DNA of 64,000 nucleotides from Arthrobacter sp. Leaf69 (GTDB taxonomy: Bacteria; Actinomycetota; Actinomycetes; Actinomycetales; Micrococcaceae), in assembly GCF_001422645.1 (NCBI RefSeq), contig NZ_LMLR01000010.1, forward strand, positions 330,237-394,236, given 5' to 3'. The position numbers were made by a program, and so were the translations under genes. Positions 50,657 through 58,969 of the stretch are shown piece after piece. The notes below the pieces were generated by a model, which saw nothing but the letters and a program-made list of their open reading frames with translations, was not told where the DNA came from and searched no databases. Position 1 is the first letter of the stretch. Each line of letters starts with the position of its first letter.

Positions 50657-53006
50657 GGTAGCTGTCCGGGTTCAGCGAGATCGAGTCGATGCCCTCGCGG
50701 ACCAGGAATGCCGCGAACTCCGGGTGGTTGCTGGGACCCTGGCCGCAGATGCCGATCTTGATCCCGGCGGCATGGGCCTTGCGGATGGCCTCGCTGATCA
50801 TCGCCATGACGGCCTCGTCCCGCTCATCGAAGAGCGCGGCCAGCTGCGCCGAATCCCGGTCCACGCCCAGGACCAGCTGGGTGAGGTCATTGGAGCCGAT
50901 GGAGAAGCCGTCGAAGCGGGTGGCAAACTTTTCCGCGAGGACAACGTTGGATGGGATCTCGCACATCATGTAGACCTGCAGGCCGTTCTCACCCCGGACC
51001 AGGCCGTTCTCCGCCATCACGGACAGCACCCGGTCCGCTTCCTGCGGGGTCCGGCAGAACGGGATCATCACGATGATGTTGCCGAAGCCGAGCTTCTCCC
51101 GGACCCGTTTGAGGGCCGCACACTCAAGGGCGAATCCCTCGCGATAGCGCTCGTCGTAGTATCGGGAGGCGCCGCGGAAGCCGAGCATGGGGTTCTCCTC
51201 CGGTTCCTCGAAGGCCGAACCGCCAATCAGGTGCGCGTACTCGTTGGTCTTGAAATCGCTGAGCCGCACGATCACGGGCCGGGGATGGTACGGCGCGGCG
51301 ATCTTGGCGATGCCGAGGGCCAGGGCGTCCACAAAGTAGTCCTTCGGGTCCGCGTAGCTGCTGGTGAGGAGGCGGATCTGCTCTGCGTCCCCGGCGTCGG
51401 TGACCCGCTCCGGGTGGACCAGCGCCATCGGGTGGACCCGGATGAGGCTGCTGATGATGAATTCCATCCGGGCGAGCCCGACGCCGTCGGCGGGCAGCCG
51501 CCACCATTGGAAGGCGGCGGCGGGGCTGGCGATGTTGACCATGACTTTGGTGCGCGTTTCCGGCAGCTCCCCGAGGTCCACCTCCTCGGTGTCGAATGCC
51601 AGGCTCCCCTCGTACACGCGACCTTCATCGCCCTCGGCGCACGAAATGGTCACGGCCAGGCCTTCCGCCAGGACCGTGGTGGCGTTGCCGGTGCCGACGA
51701 CGGCGGGGACCCCGAGTTCGCGGCTCACGATCGCCGCATGGCTTGTGGGGCCGCCGTGGTCGGTGACGATGCCGGCCGCCCGCTTCATGACCGGAACCCA
51801 GTCCGGGTCGGTCATCTCCGTGACAAGGATGGCGCCGTCGCGGAAATTCTCGATGTCCGCCGCGCTCCGGATCACGCACGCGGTGCCCTGCGCTATCGAG
51901 TCGCCGATCGCGGCGCCGGAGGCCAGCACCGTGCCGGTTTCCCGCAGGTGGTGGAGGGTGAACCGGGAGCCTGATTTCTGCGACTGGACCGTCTCCGGGC
52001 GGGCCTGGACCATAAACAGCTCCCCGGTCACGCCGTCCCGGGCCCACTCCATGTCCATCGGCCGCGCGTAGTGCTCCTCCACGCTCACCGCCCAGCGCGC
52101 CAGCGCGAGGATCTCGGCGTCGGCCAGGACGAAAGCGCGGCGTTCGGCGTCGGAGGTGTCCACCATCTTGGTCCGCGCATGGCCGCCCCGGCTGTAGACC
52201 ATCTTCCGGTCCTTGGAACCGAGGGTCTTTTCAATGATCGGGCTGATGTCGCCCGCGCCCGCGGGAGCCGCCAGGAGCGGCTTGAACACAAGGTACTTGT
52301 CCGGGTTGATGGTGCCCTGGACCACGGTTTCGCCGAGGCCCCAGGCGGCGCTGACCACGGCCACGCGGGGGAAGCCCGAGTCGGTGTCGATGGAGAACAT
52401 CACCCCGGAGGCGCCGACGTCGGAGCGCACCATCCGCTGGACGCCGATCGAGAGGGCGACATCGAGGTGGTCAAAGCCCTTGACCTCGCGGTAGCTGATG
52501 GCCCGGTCGGTGAACAGGGAGGCGTAGCAGCGGCGGCAGGCGTCCAGGAGTTCACGTTCCCCGGTGATGTTCAGGAATGTCTCCTGCTGCCCGGCGAAGC
52601 TGGCGTCCGGCAGGTCCTCGGCGGTGGCGCTGCTTCGGACCGCGACCGAGAGCCGGTCCTGGCCGGCGCGCTCCCCCAGGTCCCGGTAATGGGAACGGAT
52701 GGATCCGGCGATGTCGTCGGGAAACTCGCTGTCCAGGAACAGCTCCCGGATGGCCTCCCCGGTGGCGCGCAGCGACGTTTCACCCGCGCGATAGGACTGG
52801 ATCCGCGAGCGCATCGCGGCCTCGATCCCGTTGGCGTCGAGGAACCGGCGGTAGGCGTCCGCGGTGGTGGCGAAGCCGTCCGGCACCCGCACACCCTTGG
52901 CTTTGAGGGACTGGATGAGTTCGCCGAGGGACGCGTTCTTGCCGCCCACCTGCGGGACATCACCCATGCCGATCTCTTCGAACCACAACACCGGGGAGTC
53001 AGCCAT
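50604..53006 (-). CDS. ppsA: Phosphoenolpyruvate synthase
   Basis: 800 residues from the ATG with an AGGA site; the longer frame to 53252 would overlap the upstream gene and was rejected. All three domains are present: ATP-binding (VGGKNASLGELI, VAVRSSATAEDLPDASFAGQ), phosphohistidine (GGPTSHAAIVSRELGVP) and PEP/pyruvate barrel (GSNDLTQLVLGVDRDS, GICGQGPSNHPEFAAFLV with the catalytic Cys). It makes PEP from pyruvate and ATP for gluconeogenesis. It is 32 bases after the P2-type ATPase gene and probably co-transcribed. It differs from the protein at 16844-19693, which lacks the barrel. Confidence 0.95.
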   Translation of the reverse strand: MADSPVLWFEEIGMGDVPQVGGKNASLGELIQSLKAKGVRVPDGFATTADAYRRFLDANGIEAAMRSRIQSYRAGETSLRATGEAIRELFLDSEFPDDIAGSIRSHYRDLGERAGQDRLSVAVRSSATAEDLPDASFAGQQETFLNITGERELLDACRRCYASLFTDRAISYREVKGFDHLDVALSIGVQRMVRSDVGASGVMFSIDTDSGFPRVAVVSAAWGLGETVVQGTINPDKYLVFKPLLAAPAGAGDISPIIEKTLGSKDRKMVYSRGGHARTKMVDTSDAERRAFVLADAEILALARWAVSVEEHYARPMDMEWARDGVTGELFMVQARPETVQSQKSGSRFTLHHLRETGTVLASGAAIGDSIAQGTACVIRSAADIENFRDGAILVTEMTDPDWVPVMKRAAGIVTDHGGPTSHAAIVSRELGVPAVVGTGNATTVLAEGLAVTISCAEGDEGRVYEGSLAFDTEEVDLGELPETRTKVMVNIASPAAAFQWWRLPADGVGLARMEFIISSLIRVHPMALVHPERVTDAGDAEQIRLLTSSYADPKDYFVDALALGIAKIAAPYHPRPVIVRLSDFKTNEYAHLIGGSAFEEPEENPMLGFRGASRYYDERYREGFALECAALKRVREKLGFGNIIVMIPFCRTPQEADRVLSVMAENGLVRGENGLQVYMMCEIPSNVVLAEKFATRFDGFSIGSNDLTQLVLGVDRDSAQLAALFDERDEAVMAMISEAIRKAHAAGIKIGICGQGPSNHPEFAAFLVREGIDSISLNPDSYLRTVPRIAEAEKQAPAR

Positions 53007-53038
53007 GCACCCATCCTGTGGCGGCGGGCGGTCCGGGG

Positions 53039-55675
53039 TCAGAGTCTTTGGACCTTTGTGCCCGGTGTGGCAGTCCCGGCCCGGCGGTGGCGGGCGATCT
53101 TGTACAGCCAGTCGGCGAGCAGCACGGCGGGTATGGCGGCGAGCGCCACCGCCAGGCCACCGGGCGACGGCGGGGCGTGGCCCAGCAGGGCGGCCAGCGG
53201 TCCGAGGAACAGGAAGACGGCCAGCAGTCCCAGTTCGGCCAGCACCGCCCACACCAGCAGCCGGTTGCTGAACCAGCCGAGCCGCCAGGGCGGCACGGAG
53301 GCGCTGCGGCAGGCAAACGCGTTGGCCAGCTGGGCCAGGACCACGGTGGTGAACGCGGCTCCGGAGGCTGCCATCAGCACGTCCGCCGGGGGCAGTTCCG
53401 CGCCCGGCGTCCAGCCGGCACCGAGCAGCACGGCCGTGTACGCCGTCATTTCGAAGAAGGCCTCCACCGGGCCCAGCAGCCCGAACACCCGGAACATCAG
53501 CGCCTTGTCCATCAGGTGGCGGCGCTCCGGCGGCCGCTTCAGTGTTCCCTTGCTCGGGGCCTCGCTGCCCAGCGCCAGCGCGGGGAGCAGGTCCGTGCCG
53601 ATGTCCAGTGCGAGGATCTGGAGCACGCTCAGCGCCAGCGGGAACCGTCCGCCCGAGAGGGCCCAGATGACGAAAGGGGTGAGCTCGGCGACGTTGTCCG
53701 TCAGGTGGTAGGTCAGGAAGCGCCGGATGTTCGCGTACGTGGCGCGGCCCTGCTCCACCGCGGCGATGATGGTGGCGAAGTCGTCATCCAGCAGCACCAG
53801 GTCCGCCGCCTCGCGGGCGACGTCCGTGCCGCTGAGCCCCATGGCTACACCGATGTCGGCCTGCTGGAGGGCCGGGCCGTCGTTGACGCCGTCACCGGTC
53901 ATCGCCACCACATGGCCGCGGTGCTGGAGCAGGCGGGCCACCCGGAGTTTCTGTTCCGGGGTGACCCTGCTGACCACCACGCCGTCGCGGTCCAGCAGCG
54001 CCGCCAGGACGGCGTCGTCCTCGGGCAGGCTGTGTCCCTCCAACACCAGTTCGGGTGAGCCGATCAGTCCGGTTTCGCGGGCGATGGCGGCGGCGGTGAA
54101 GGCATGGTCGCCGGTGACCATGGCCACTTTGATGCCGGCCTCGCGGGCCGCCTCGAGCGCCACCCGGACCTCGGCCCGCGGCGGGTCGTGCAGGCCGATG
54201 AGTCCCAGCAGGGTCAGGCCGCTCTCCACTTCCTCGAGCCTGAAGTTGGCGCCCGGCGGGCCGGGCAAGCTCCGCTCGGCCACAGCCAGAACCCGCAATC
54301 CATGGGAGGCCATCTGGTCGACCATCTCCAGGGCGCGGCCGGCGCCGTCCTCGCCACACAGTGGAATCACGGATTCCGGTGCCCCCTTGACGAAGAGTGT
54401 GGTGCCAACGATCGCGGACTCCCGCAGCCGGCGCGGATCGAAGGCGAAGCGGTGCGACAGGTCGGGTTCCTCGGGTTGCTCCCCCGATGCTGCCAGCCGC
54501 GCGGCCAGCGCGCCTATGGCGGCCTCCATCGGATCGCCCTCGGCGATCCACCGGCCCTCGTGGGGCACCGCGCGGCCCACGGAGGCGGCCAGCGCGGCGA
54601 TGCTGAGGTGCCGCGCCTCCCCGGCTCCCGTCCCGGTGACCTCAGCCTCCGGCCCGTACCCTGCGCCGATAATGCTGACCAGCCCGGCCGGGGTCCACAC
54701 CTCGACGGCGTTCATCCGGTTCTGGGTCAGCGTGCCGGTCTTGTCCGTGCAAATGAAGGTGGTGGAGCCGAGGGTTTCCACCGCTTCCAGGTTCCGGACG
54801 AGCGCGTTGCGCTGTGCCATCCGCTGTGCCCCGACGGCCAGGGACAGCGTGACCGTGGGCAGCAGGCCCTCAGGCACCAGCGCCACCATCACGCCGATGG
54901 CGAAGAGGAACGCATCGCGCCAGGAGATGCCGACCAGAAGGGAGAGCACGAAGAACAGCGCGCCAATGCCCAGGGCCATCGCGGCGGTGATGCGGACGAT
55001 TCGTTGCAGTTCCAGCGCCAGCGGACTCGGCGGAGCTTCGACCTTTCCCGTCAGGGCTGCGATTTCGGCGAGCCTGGTTTGCCCGCCCGTGCCCGCCACC
55101 ACGCCTTCAGCCTGGCCGTTGACCAGGAAGGTCCCGCCATAAACGGTGTCGCCGGGGACTTTGGTGAGCGCCTCGCTCTCACCGGTAAGCATCGATTCGT
55201 CCACCGAACAGCCTGCCGCGACGGCCAGCCGGAGGTCCGCCGGGACCCGGTCGCCGGCCACCAGCAGGACGGCGTCGTCCGGGACGAGCTCGGTGGTGTG
55301 GATCTTGACGATCCGGCTGTCGCGGCGGACCGAGACCATCGCCGGGAGCAGTTCGCGGAGCTTCGCGGCCGCATGCTGGGCGCGCTCCTGTTGGATATAA
55401 GCGAACACCCCGTTGACCAGGATCACGACGACGATCGCGACGGCCAGTTGCGGCATGCCGGCCAGGTAGGCCAGTACGGAGGCACACCACAGCAGGATGG
55501 CGAAGAAGTGGGTCAGTTCGGCCAGTAGCCTCCGCCAGCCAGGCACCGTGCCGGCCTCGGGCAGCTTGTTCGCCCCGAATTGTTGCAGCCTTCGCGCCGC
55601 CTCCGCCGAGCTCAGGCCGGCGACGCCAGGCAGAGCGCCGGCGTCCGGGCCCCCGACGGGAGCCTCCGGTGTCAC
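53039..55675 (-). CDS. P2-type cation-transporting ATPase
   Basis: 878 residues. Cation-ATPase N-terminal domain (GLSSAEAARRLQQFGANKLP), actuator TGES motif (DESMLTGESEAL), phosphorylation motif CTDKTGTLTQNRMNAVEVW, ion-binding helix VMVALVPEGLLPTV and hinge MTGDGVNDGPALQQADIGVAMG are all intact. About ten helices. The PEGL motif puts it in the SERCA/Na-K or CtpF-like group of P2 ATPases that pump calcium or sodium. CtpF of mycobacteria is DosR-controlled. It starts the leftward pair with ppsA. Confidence 0.93.
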   Translation of the reverse strand: MTPEAPVGGPDAGALPGVAGLSSAEAARRLQQFGANKLPEAGTVPGWRRLLAELTHFFAILLWCASVLAYLAGMPQLAVAIVVVILVNGVFAYIQQERAQHAAAKLRELLPAMVSVRRDSRIVKIHTTELVPDDAVLLVAGDRVPADLRLAVAAGCSVDESMLTGESEALTKVPGDTVYGGTFLVNGQAEGVVAGTGGQTRLAEIAALTGKVEAPPSPLALELQRIVRITAAMALGIGALFFVLSLLVGISWRDAFLFAIGVMVALVPEGLLPTVTLSLAVGAQRMAQRNALVRNLEAVETLGSTTFICTDKTGTLTQNRMNAVEVWTPAGLVSIIGAGYGPEAEVTGTGAGEARHLSIAALAASVGRAVPHEGRWIAEGDPMEAAIGALAARLAASGEQPEEPDLSHRFAFDPRRLRESAIVGTTLFVKGAPESVIPLCGEDGAGRALEMVDQMASHGLRVLAVAERSLPGPPGANFRLEEVESGLTLLGLIGLHDPPRAEVRVALEAAREAGIKVAMVTGDHAFTAAAIARETGLIGSPELVLEGHSLPEDDAVLAALLDRDGVVVSRVTPEQKLRVARLLQHRGHVVAMTGDGVNDGPALQQADIGVAMGLSGTDVAREAADLVLLDDDFATIIAAVEQGRATYANIRRFLTYHLTDNVAELTPFVIWALSGGRFPLALSVLQILALDIGTDLLPALALGSEAPSKGTLKRPPERRHLMDKALMFRVFGLLGPVEAFFEMTAYTAVLLGAGWTPGAELPPADVLMAASGAAFTTVVLAQLANAFACRSASVPPWRLGWFSNRLLVWAVLAELGLLAVFLFLGPLAALLGHAPPSPGGLAVALAAIPAVLLADWLYKIARHRRAGTATPGTKVQRL

Positions 55676-55768
55676 GGCTGGCCGGGGCCGCTCAGGCGTA
55701 GCACCGCAGACCGGCCCGGGTCAGGTAGCTCATGGATCGAGCGTGCTCCCGGTCGCCGCCGCAGGTTA

Positions 55769-55782
55769 GGGCCAAAGGTCAC
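55769..55782. promoter_or_regulatory. GGGCCAAAG motif before the P2 ATPase gene
   Basis: GGGCCAAAGGTCAC lies about 95 bases before the ATPase start and shares its first nine bases with the motif before the Usp gene at 40902. It departs from GGGNCNNNNGNCCC at one base only. This 289-base region (55676-55964) between the ATPase gene and the amidohydrolase stop contains no gene that I can support. Confidence 0.35.
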
Positions 55783-55964
55783 GCGGGCGTCTTCAGGCTC
55801 GTTCCAGCTCCGTAGCTTGGTCCGGGCCGGCGTACTCTCGATCAGACGCTTGGGCCGGGCACGAACTCGCGGACCTCTTGCGCGCAGCGGCAGGCGACGG
55901 CGATCTTGGCAGCCCGTTGATGGCCGGCAGGCTCGCCCCCTTGTGGTCTGTTACCGAACTCGGC

Positions 55965-56930
55965 TTAGCCTGGTGCAGGCTTGAGGCGGGGAAACAGCGC
56001 CTCGGCATTGCCGCGGTCTATCGACGCGCGCAAGGAGGGGGCCATCCGGTAATGCTCGTACTGCATGTTCAGGAAATCGATCCCCGGCGCCGGCGCAAAC
56101 GGGAAGTCAGTGCCGTATGTGATGCGGCCAGGATCGGCCACCTCGAGCAGGCTGGGCAGCGCCGATGGGCTGGCGGACAGCGCGACGTCGTAATAAAACC
56201 GCCGCAGGACGGACTGTTCCTTATCTGTCAGCGCCGCCAGCGCGCTGAGAGCCAGTTCCCTATTGTTGAGCATCGTCAGCAGGATCCTGTAGGCGATGTA
56301 AGGCACGAAGCCGCCCGCGTGGGCGAGGATGAACTTGATTCCCGAATACTTCTCCATCGCACCGGACAGGATCAGGCTGAGTGCAGTGCGGGTGGTATCG
56401 AGCAGGAAATCTGCGGCGAAAGCGGGTATGCCCGGTACCGCCGGTGCGGGCAGTTCGCCGGGATGGATGAACACTACGGCCCGGCGGTGGTGAAGAAACT
56501 CCAGCAGAGGCTCAAAGCCCGGATCGCCCAGGTATCGTCCGTCGTTGTTGGCCAGCAGCACGATTCCGTCCGCGAGCAGGGTGTCCAGGGCGTACCGGGC
56601 TTCCGCGAGGGCACCTTCCACGTCCGGCAGCGTAAGGGTCGCGAAGAAGCCAAACCGCTCTGGCCGCCCGGCCACCACCTCGGCACTGTACTCGTTGACC
56701 TCCCGAGCCCACTGCCGCGTCTCAACTGCGTCCCCGAAGTACACTCCGGGCGTGGACAGGGACAGGATGCCGGTCTGCACGTCGTGCCTGTCCATGAACT
56801 TCATCGCTGAACGTTCGGACCACGACGGCAGACTTAAGCCGCCGGACCGGATGCCCTTGTCGCGCATCCAGCGTGCGTAGCCCGGCGGAACGATGTGCTG
56901 GTGTGTGTCGATGCGGTTCGGCCGGCTCAT
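55965..56930 (-). CDS. Amidohydrolase (ACMSD-like metal-dependent hydrolase)
   Basis: 321 residues from the ATG with AAGGA before it; the longer frame is rejected. Metal ligands are in IDTHQHIVPP (H-x-H), FIHPGEL (H) and ILAHAGGFVPYIAYR (H), with the closing D in TYGTDFPFAP. This is the amidohydrolase 2 family, which includes 2-amino-3-carboxymuconate 6-semialdehyde decarboxylase and related ring-cleavage decarboxylases or hydrolases. The substrate is unknown. It lies in a rearranged zone with gene remnants on both sides. Confidence 0.88.
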   Translation of the reverse strand: MSRPNRIDTHQHIVPPGYARWMRDKGIRSGGLSLPSWSERSAMKFMDRHDVQTGILSLSTPGVYFGDAVETRQWAREVNEYSAEVVAGRPERFGFFATLTLPDVEGALAEARYALDTLLADGIVLLANNDGRYLGDPGFEPLLEFLHHRRAVVFIHPGELPAPAVPGIPAFAADFLLDTTRTALSLILSGAMEKYSGIKFILAHAGGFVPYIAYRILLTMLNNRELALSALAALTDKEQSVLRRFYYDVALSASPSALPSLLEVADPGRITYGTDFPFAPAPGIDFLNMQYEHYRMAPSLRASIDRGNAEALFPRLKPAPG

Positions 56931-57033
56931 CCGGATCCTTGTCCACGTGCCCGTCGCGTTGATCCGCCGGACCCCGAAGATTAGCGGATGTGAACAATCT
57001 ACTCGCCAGGGCCGCCAGGTGGGCAAAACGGGC

Positions 57034-57165
57034 GAACCATTGCTGGGTGTACTCTCGCCGAACTACCGCGTCAGACCGCTCGAGGAATCCGACCTCAAGA
57101 AACGGTTCGGCGAAGAATTCCAGCAATACCGCGACACGGTGCGCTGCTGGATCCATCACCCGTAG
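57034..57165 (+). pseudogene. 3' remnant of an isoprenylcysteine methyltransferase-like gene
   Basis: Only the last 44 codons or so survive: LLGVLSPNYRVRPLEESDLK followed by KRFGEEFQQYRDTVRCWIHHP and a stop. The pattern R-x2-E-E, L-x-x-RFGEE-x3-YR matches the C-terminal end of ICMT/PEMT-type membrane methyltransferases. No upstream part is found, because the leftward amidohydrolase gene starts there. It is a truncated relic left by a deletion or insertion. The match was made by eye. Confidence 0.65.
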
Positions 57166-57183
57166 AAGCCTCAGCGCGGTGGT

Positions 57184-57753
57184 TCAGTTGGGAAGTGAGC
57201 GCACCACCCGGGCAGGCGAGCCCACAACAACGGAGTTTTTCGGTACGTCCTTTGTCACTACGGACGCAGCCCCCACGACGGCGTTATCACCGATCGTCAC
57301 GCCCGGCAGAATGGTGGCGTTGGATCCGATCCACACATTGCGGCCAACGACGATAGGGGCCGGGTGCATGTCCGTGCGGCGGCTCGGCATCAGGTCGTGG
57401 TTGAGTGTGGCCATCACCGTGTTGTGCCCGATCAGGCAGTCGTCCCCGATGACGACACCGCCCTGGTCCTGAAACTTGCACCCCGAGTTGATGAAGATCC
57501 GTTTTCCGAGGGTGATGTTCTTCCCGAAGTCGGAGTAGAAAGGCGGGAAAACCGTCACGGATTCGTCAATTGGCTTGCCGGTCAGCTGGGCCAACAGCTC
57601 CCGCACCCGCGCCGGTTCCTGATATCCGCTGTTAAGCTCGCCGGTAATGCGCAGGGCATCCTGGCTTGCCCGGTGCATGAGATCATGCCAGGGCGAGTCC
57701 CCCGTTATGGTCCGGCCGGCATTAAGCATTTCAAGGAGATCGTCGAGTTCCAT
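57184..57753 (-). CDS. Maltose/galactoside O-acetyltransferase family protein
   Basis: 189 residues. The N-terminal helical region (MELDDLLEMLNAGRTITGDS) is followed by the left-handed beta helix with hexapeptide repeats (ITLGKRIFINSG, VVIGDDCLIGHNTVMATLNH, PIVVGRNVWIGSNATILPGV, TIGDNAVVGAASVVTKDVP). The catalytic His is in TLNHD. It transfers acetyl from acetyl-CoA to a sugar or related acceptor. The family (LacA/Maa) acts on many acceptors and the natural one is unknown. It follows a CMD gene remnant. Confidence 0.9.
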   Translation of the reverse strand: MELDDLLEMLNAGRTITGDSPWHDLMHRASQDALRITGELNSGYQEPARVRELLAQLTGKPIDESVTVFPPFYSDFGKNITLGKRIFINSGCKFQDQGGVVIGDDCLIGHNTVMATLNHDLMPSRRTDMHPAPIVVGRNVWIGSNATILPGVTIGDNAVVGAASVVTKDVPKNSVVVGSPARVVRSLPN

Positions 57754-57761
57754 GTGTCCTT

Positions 57762-57921
57762 TCAGTCCGATGTCAGACGGAGTTTGCGTGCAAGGCGATT
57801 TTTGGCCTCGAAGACCTTCTGCGCCATGTGATCGCAGACGGTAGGCAGGCCAGCCCCAGCAGAAAGCCCAATGAGTGAAGGTCTCCGCTATCTCCTCCCG
57901 GGTGAACCCGTTGTATTGGAG
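57762..57921 (-). pseudogene. Frameshifted remnant of a carboxymuconolactone decarboxylase gene
   Basis: Read leftward, one frame gives LQYNGFTREEIAETFTHWAF and GWP, and the next frame gives LPTVCDHMAQKVFEAKNRLA with a stop at 57762. Together these match the C-terminal half of carboxymuconolactone decarboxylase (CMD) proteins, with a single-base indel near 57845. The N-terminal half and the start are gone. The remnant overlaps the 3' end of the MmyB-type regulator gene, whose last codons are therefore read through CMD DNA. Confidence 0.75.
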
Positions 57922-58802
57922 GTTTCCTGACGGGGCGCAGCCGCTATGGATCCGGTAGCTGCCCAGCTGGCGAGCAGCCGCAGTCGCTCAGCGCTGGGCG
58001 AGCCGGGCTCGGCGGTGTAGATCATAAGGACGCAGCCCGGGTCGGCAGTGATAATGAGTTCTTCGTAGGCGAGAGTGAGTTCGCCGACGACGGGGTGGTT
58101 GAATCGTTTTGTGCCGGTCCCGTGGGTCCGAACGTCATGCGCGCCCCACAGCTGCCGGAATACATCGCTGCGCGTGGACAGCTCACCAACGAGGTCCTGG
58201 AGCCCCTTGTCGTTGGGGTCACGGCCGGCTTCGGCCCGCATGATCGCCACGCACATCTCAGCGAAGAGCTCCCAGTCAGGATAAAAATCGCGGGATGCAG
58301 GGTCGAGGAACTGGAACCGGGCCAGGTTCGGCGTACGACCGCCGGCGCCGAAGAGGGGCGCATAGAAGGCCCTGCCGAGCTCGTTCGTAGCTAGAAGGTC
58401 CTGGTTCTGGTCGCGAACGAAGGCAACGCCGTCGGTAATTGTGTTGAGCACCCAGTGCAGGCTAGGTCGACTGATGGCGTTTTTCGTGGATCGCCGGCGG
58501 GGACGCCCGGATAGCGGAATGCCGTCAGCTGCGCGGGCGAGGTCGAAGAGGTGGGTTCGTTCCGTGTCATCGAGGAGAAGGGCGCGGGCGATGGCGTCAA
58601 GCACGGACGAGGAGGCTCCGCCGATAGCACCACGTTCGAGCTTGGCGTAGTACTCGACGCTGACGTCGGCGAGTGTCGCAACTTCTGTGCGGCGAAGCCC
58701 GGCAACGCGTCTGTTCGGCCCGGCGGGAAGTCCGGCCTGTTCGGGGGTGATCTTTGCCCGGCGCGACATCAGGAACTCGCGTACCTCGGCTTTATTGTCC
58801 AT
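57888..58802 (-). CDS. XRE-type regulator with MmyB ligand-binding domain
   Basis: 304 residues from the ATG; the longer frame to 58961 was rejected since the divergent MFS gene starts at 58970. An N-terminal HTH (EVREFLMSRRAKITPEQAGL, GLRRTEVATLADVSVEYYAKLERG) precedes the MmyB-like PAS-type domain (SLHWVLNTITDGVAFVRDQN, LFAEMCVAIMRAEAGRDPND). The core ends at about LRLLASWAAT. The last 20 residues are unusual and are encoded by CMD-remnant DNA, so the C-terminus has been altered by a deletion. It is likely to control the divergent MFS exporter gene. Confidence 0.9.
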   Translation of the reverse strand: MDNKAEVREFLMSRRAKITPEQAGLPAGPNRRVAGLRRTEVATLADVSVEYYAKLERGAIGGASSSVLDAIARALLLDDTERTHLFDLARAADGIPLSGRPRRRSTKNAISRPSLHWVLNTITDGVAFVRDQNQDLLATNELGRAFYAPLFGAGGRTPNLARFQFLDPASRDFYPDWELFAEMCVAIMRAEAGRDPNDKGLQDLVGELSTRSDVFRQLWGAHDVRTHGTGTKRFNHPVVGELTLAYEELIITADPGCVLMIYTAEPGSPSAERLRLLASWAATGSIAAAPRQETSNTTGSPGRR

Positions 58803-58969
58803 GCCACGAGAATACGTCCCTGCGAACTTCGGTGGGGTCCCCTGCTGGTACACCCCTTGATAGAGACTCCCCCGCGGGATGGTCCGCGTGTTGACTGGAT
58901 AAAGACTTACCAGCGGTACGCCCCCGACCAGCACGTAACCGCGCGAGCCGCCTGCGGGCAAGGAGACTA
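58803..58969. promoter_or_regulatory. Divergent control region, MmyB regulator and MFS gene
   Basis: 167 bases between opposed starts. Inverted repeat GCTGGTA (58844-58850) and TACCAGC (58908-58914) lie 57 bases apart and could bind two regulator dimers. TTGACT at 58891-58896 is a good -35 box for the rightward gene. Similar blocks GATAGAGACTCCC and GATAAAGACTTAC occur between. Confidence 0.5.

Noticed and set aside
53007..53252. Longer N-terminus of PEP synthase
   Set aside because: It would overlap the upstream ATPase gene by over 200 bases, is Arg/Pro-rich, and the inner ATG has a good ribosome site and the normal family start.
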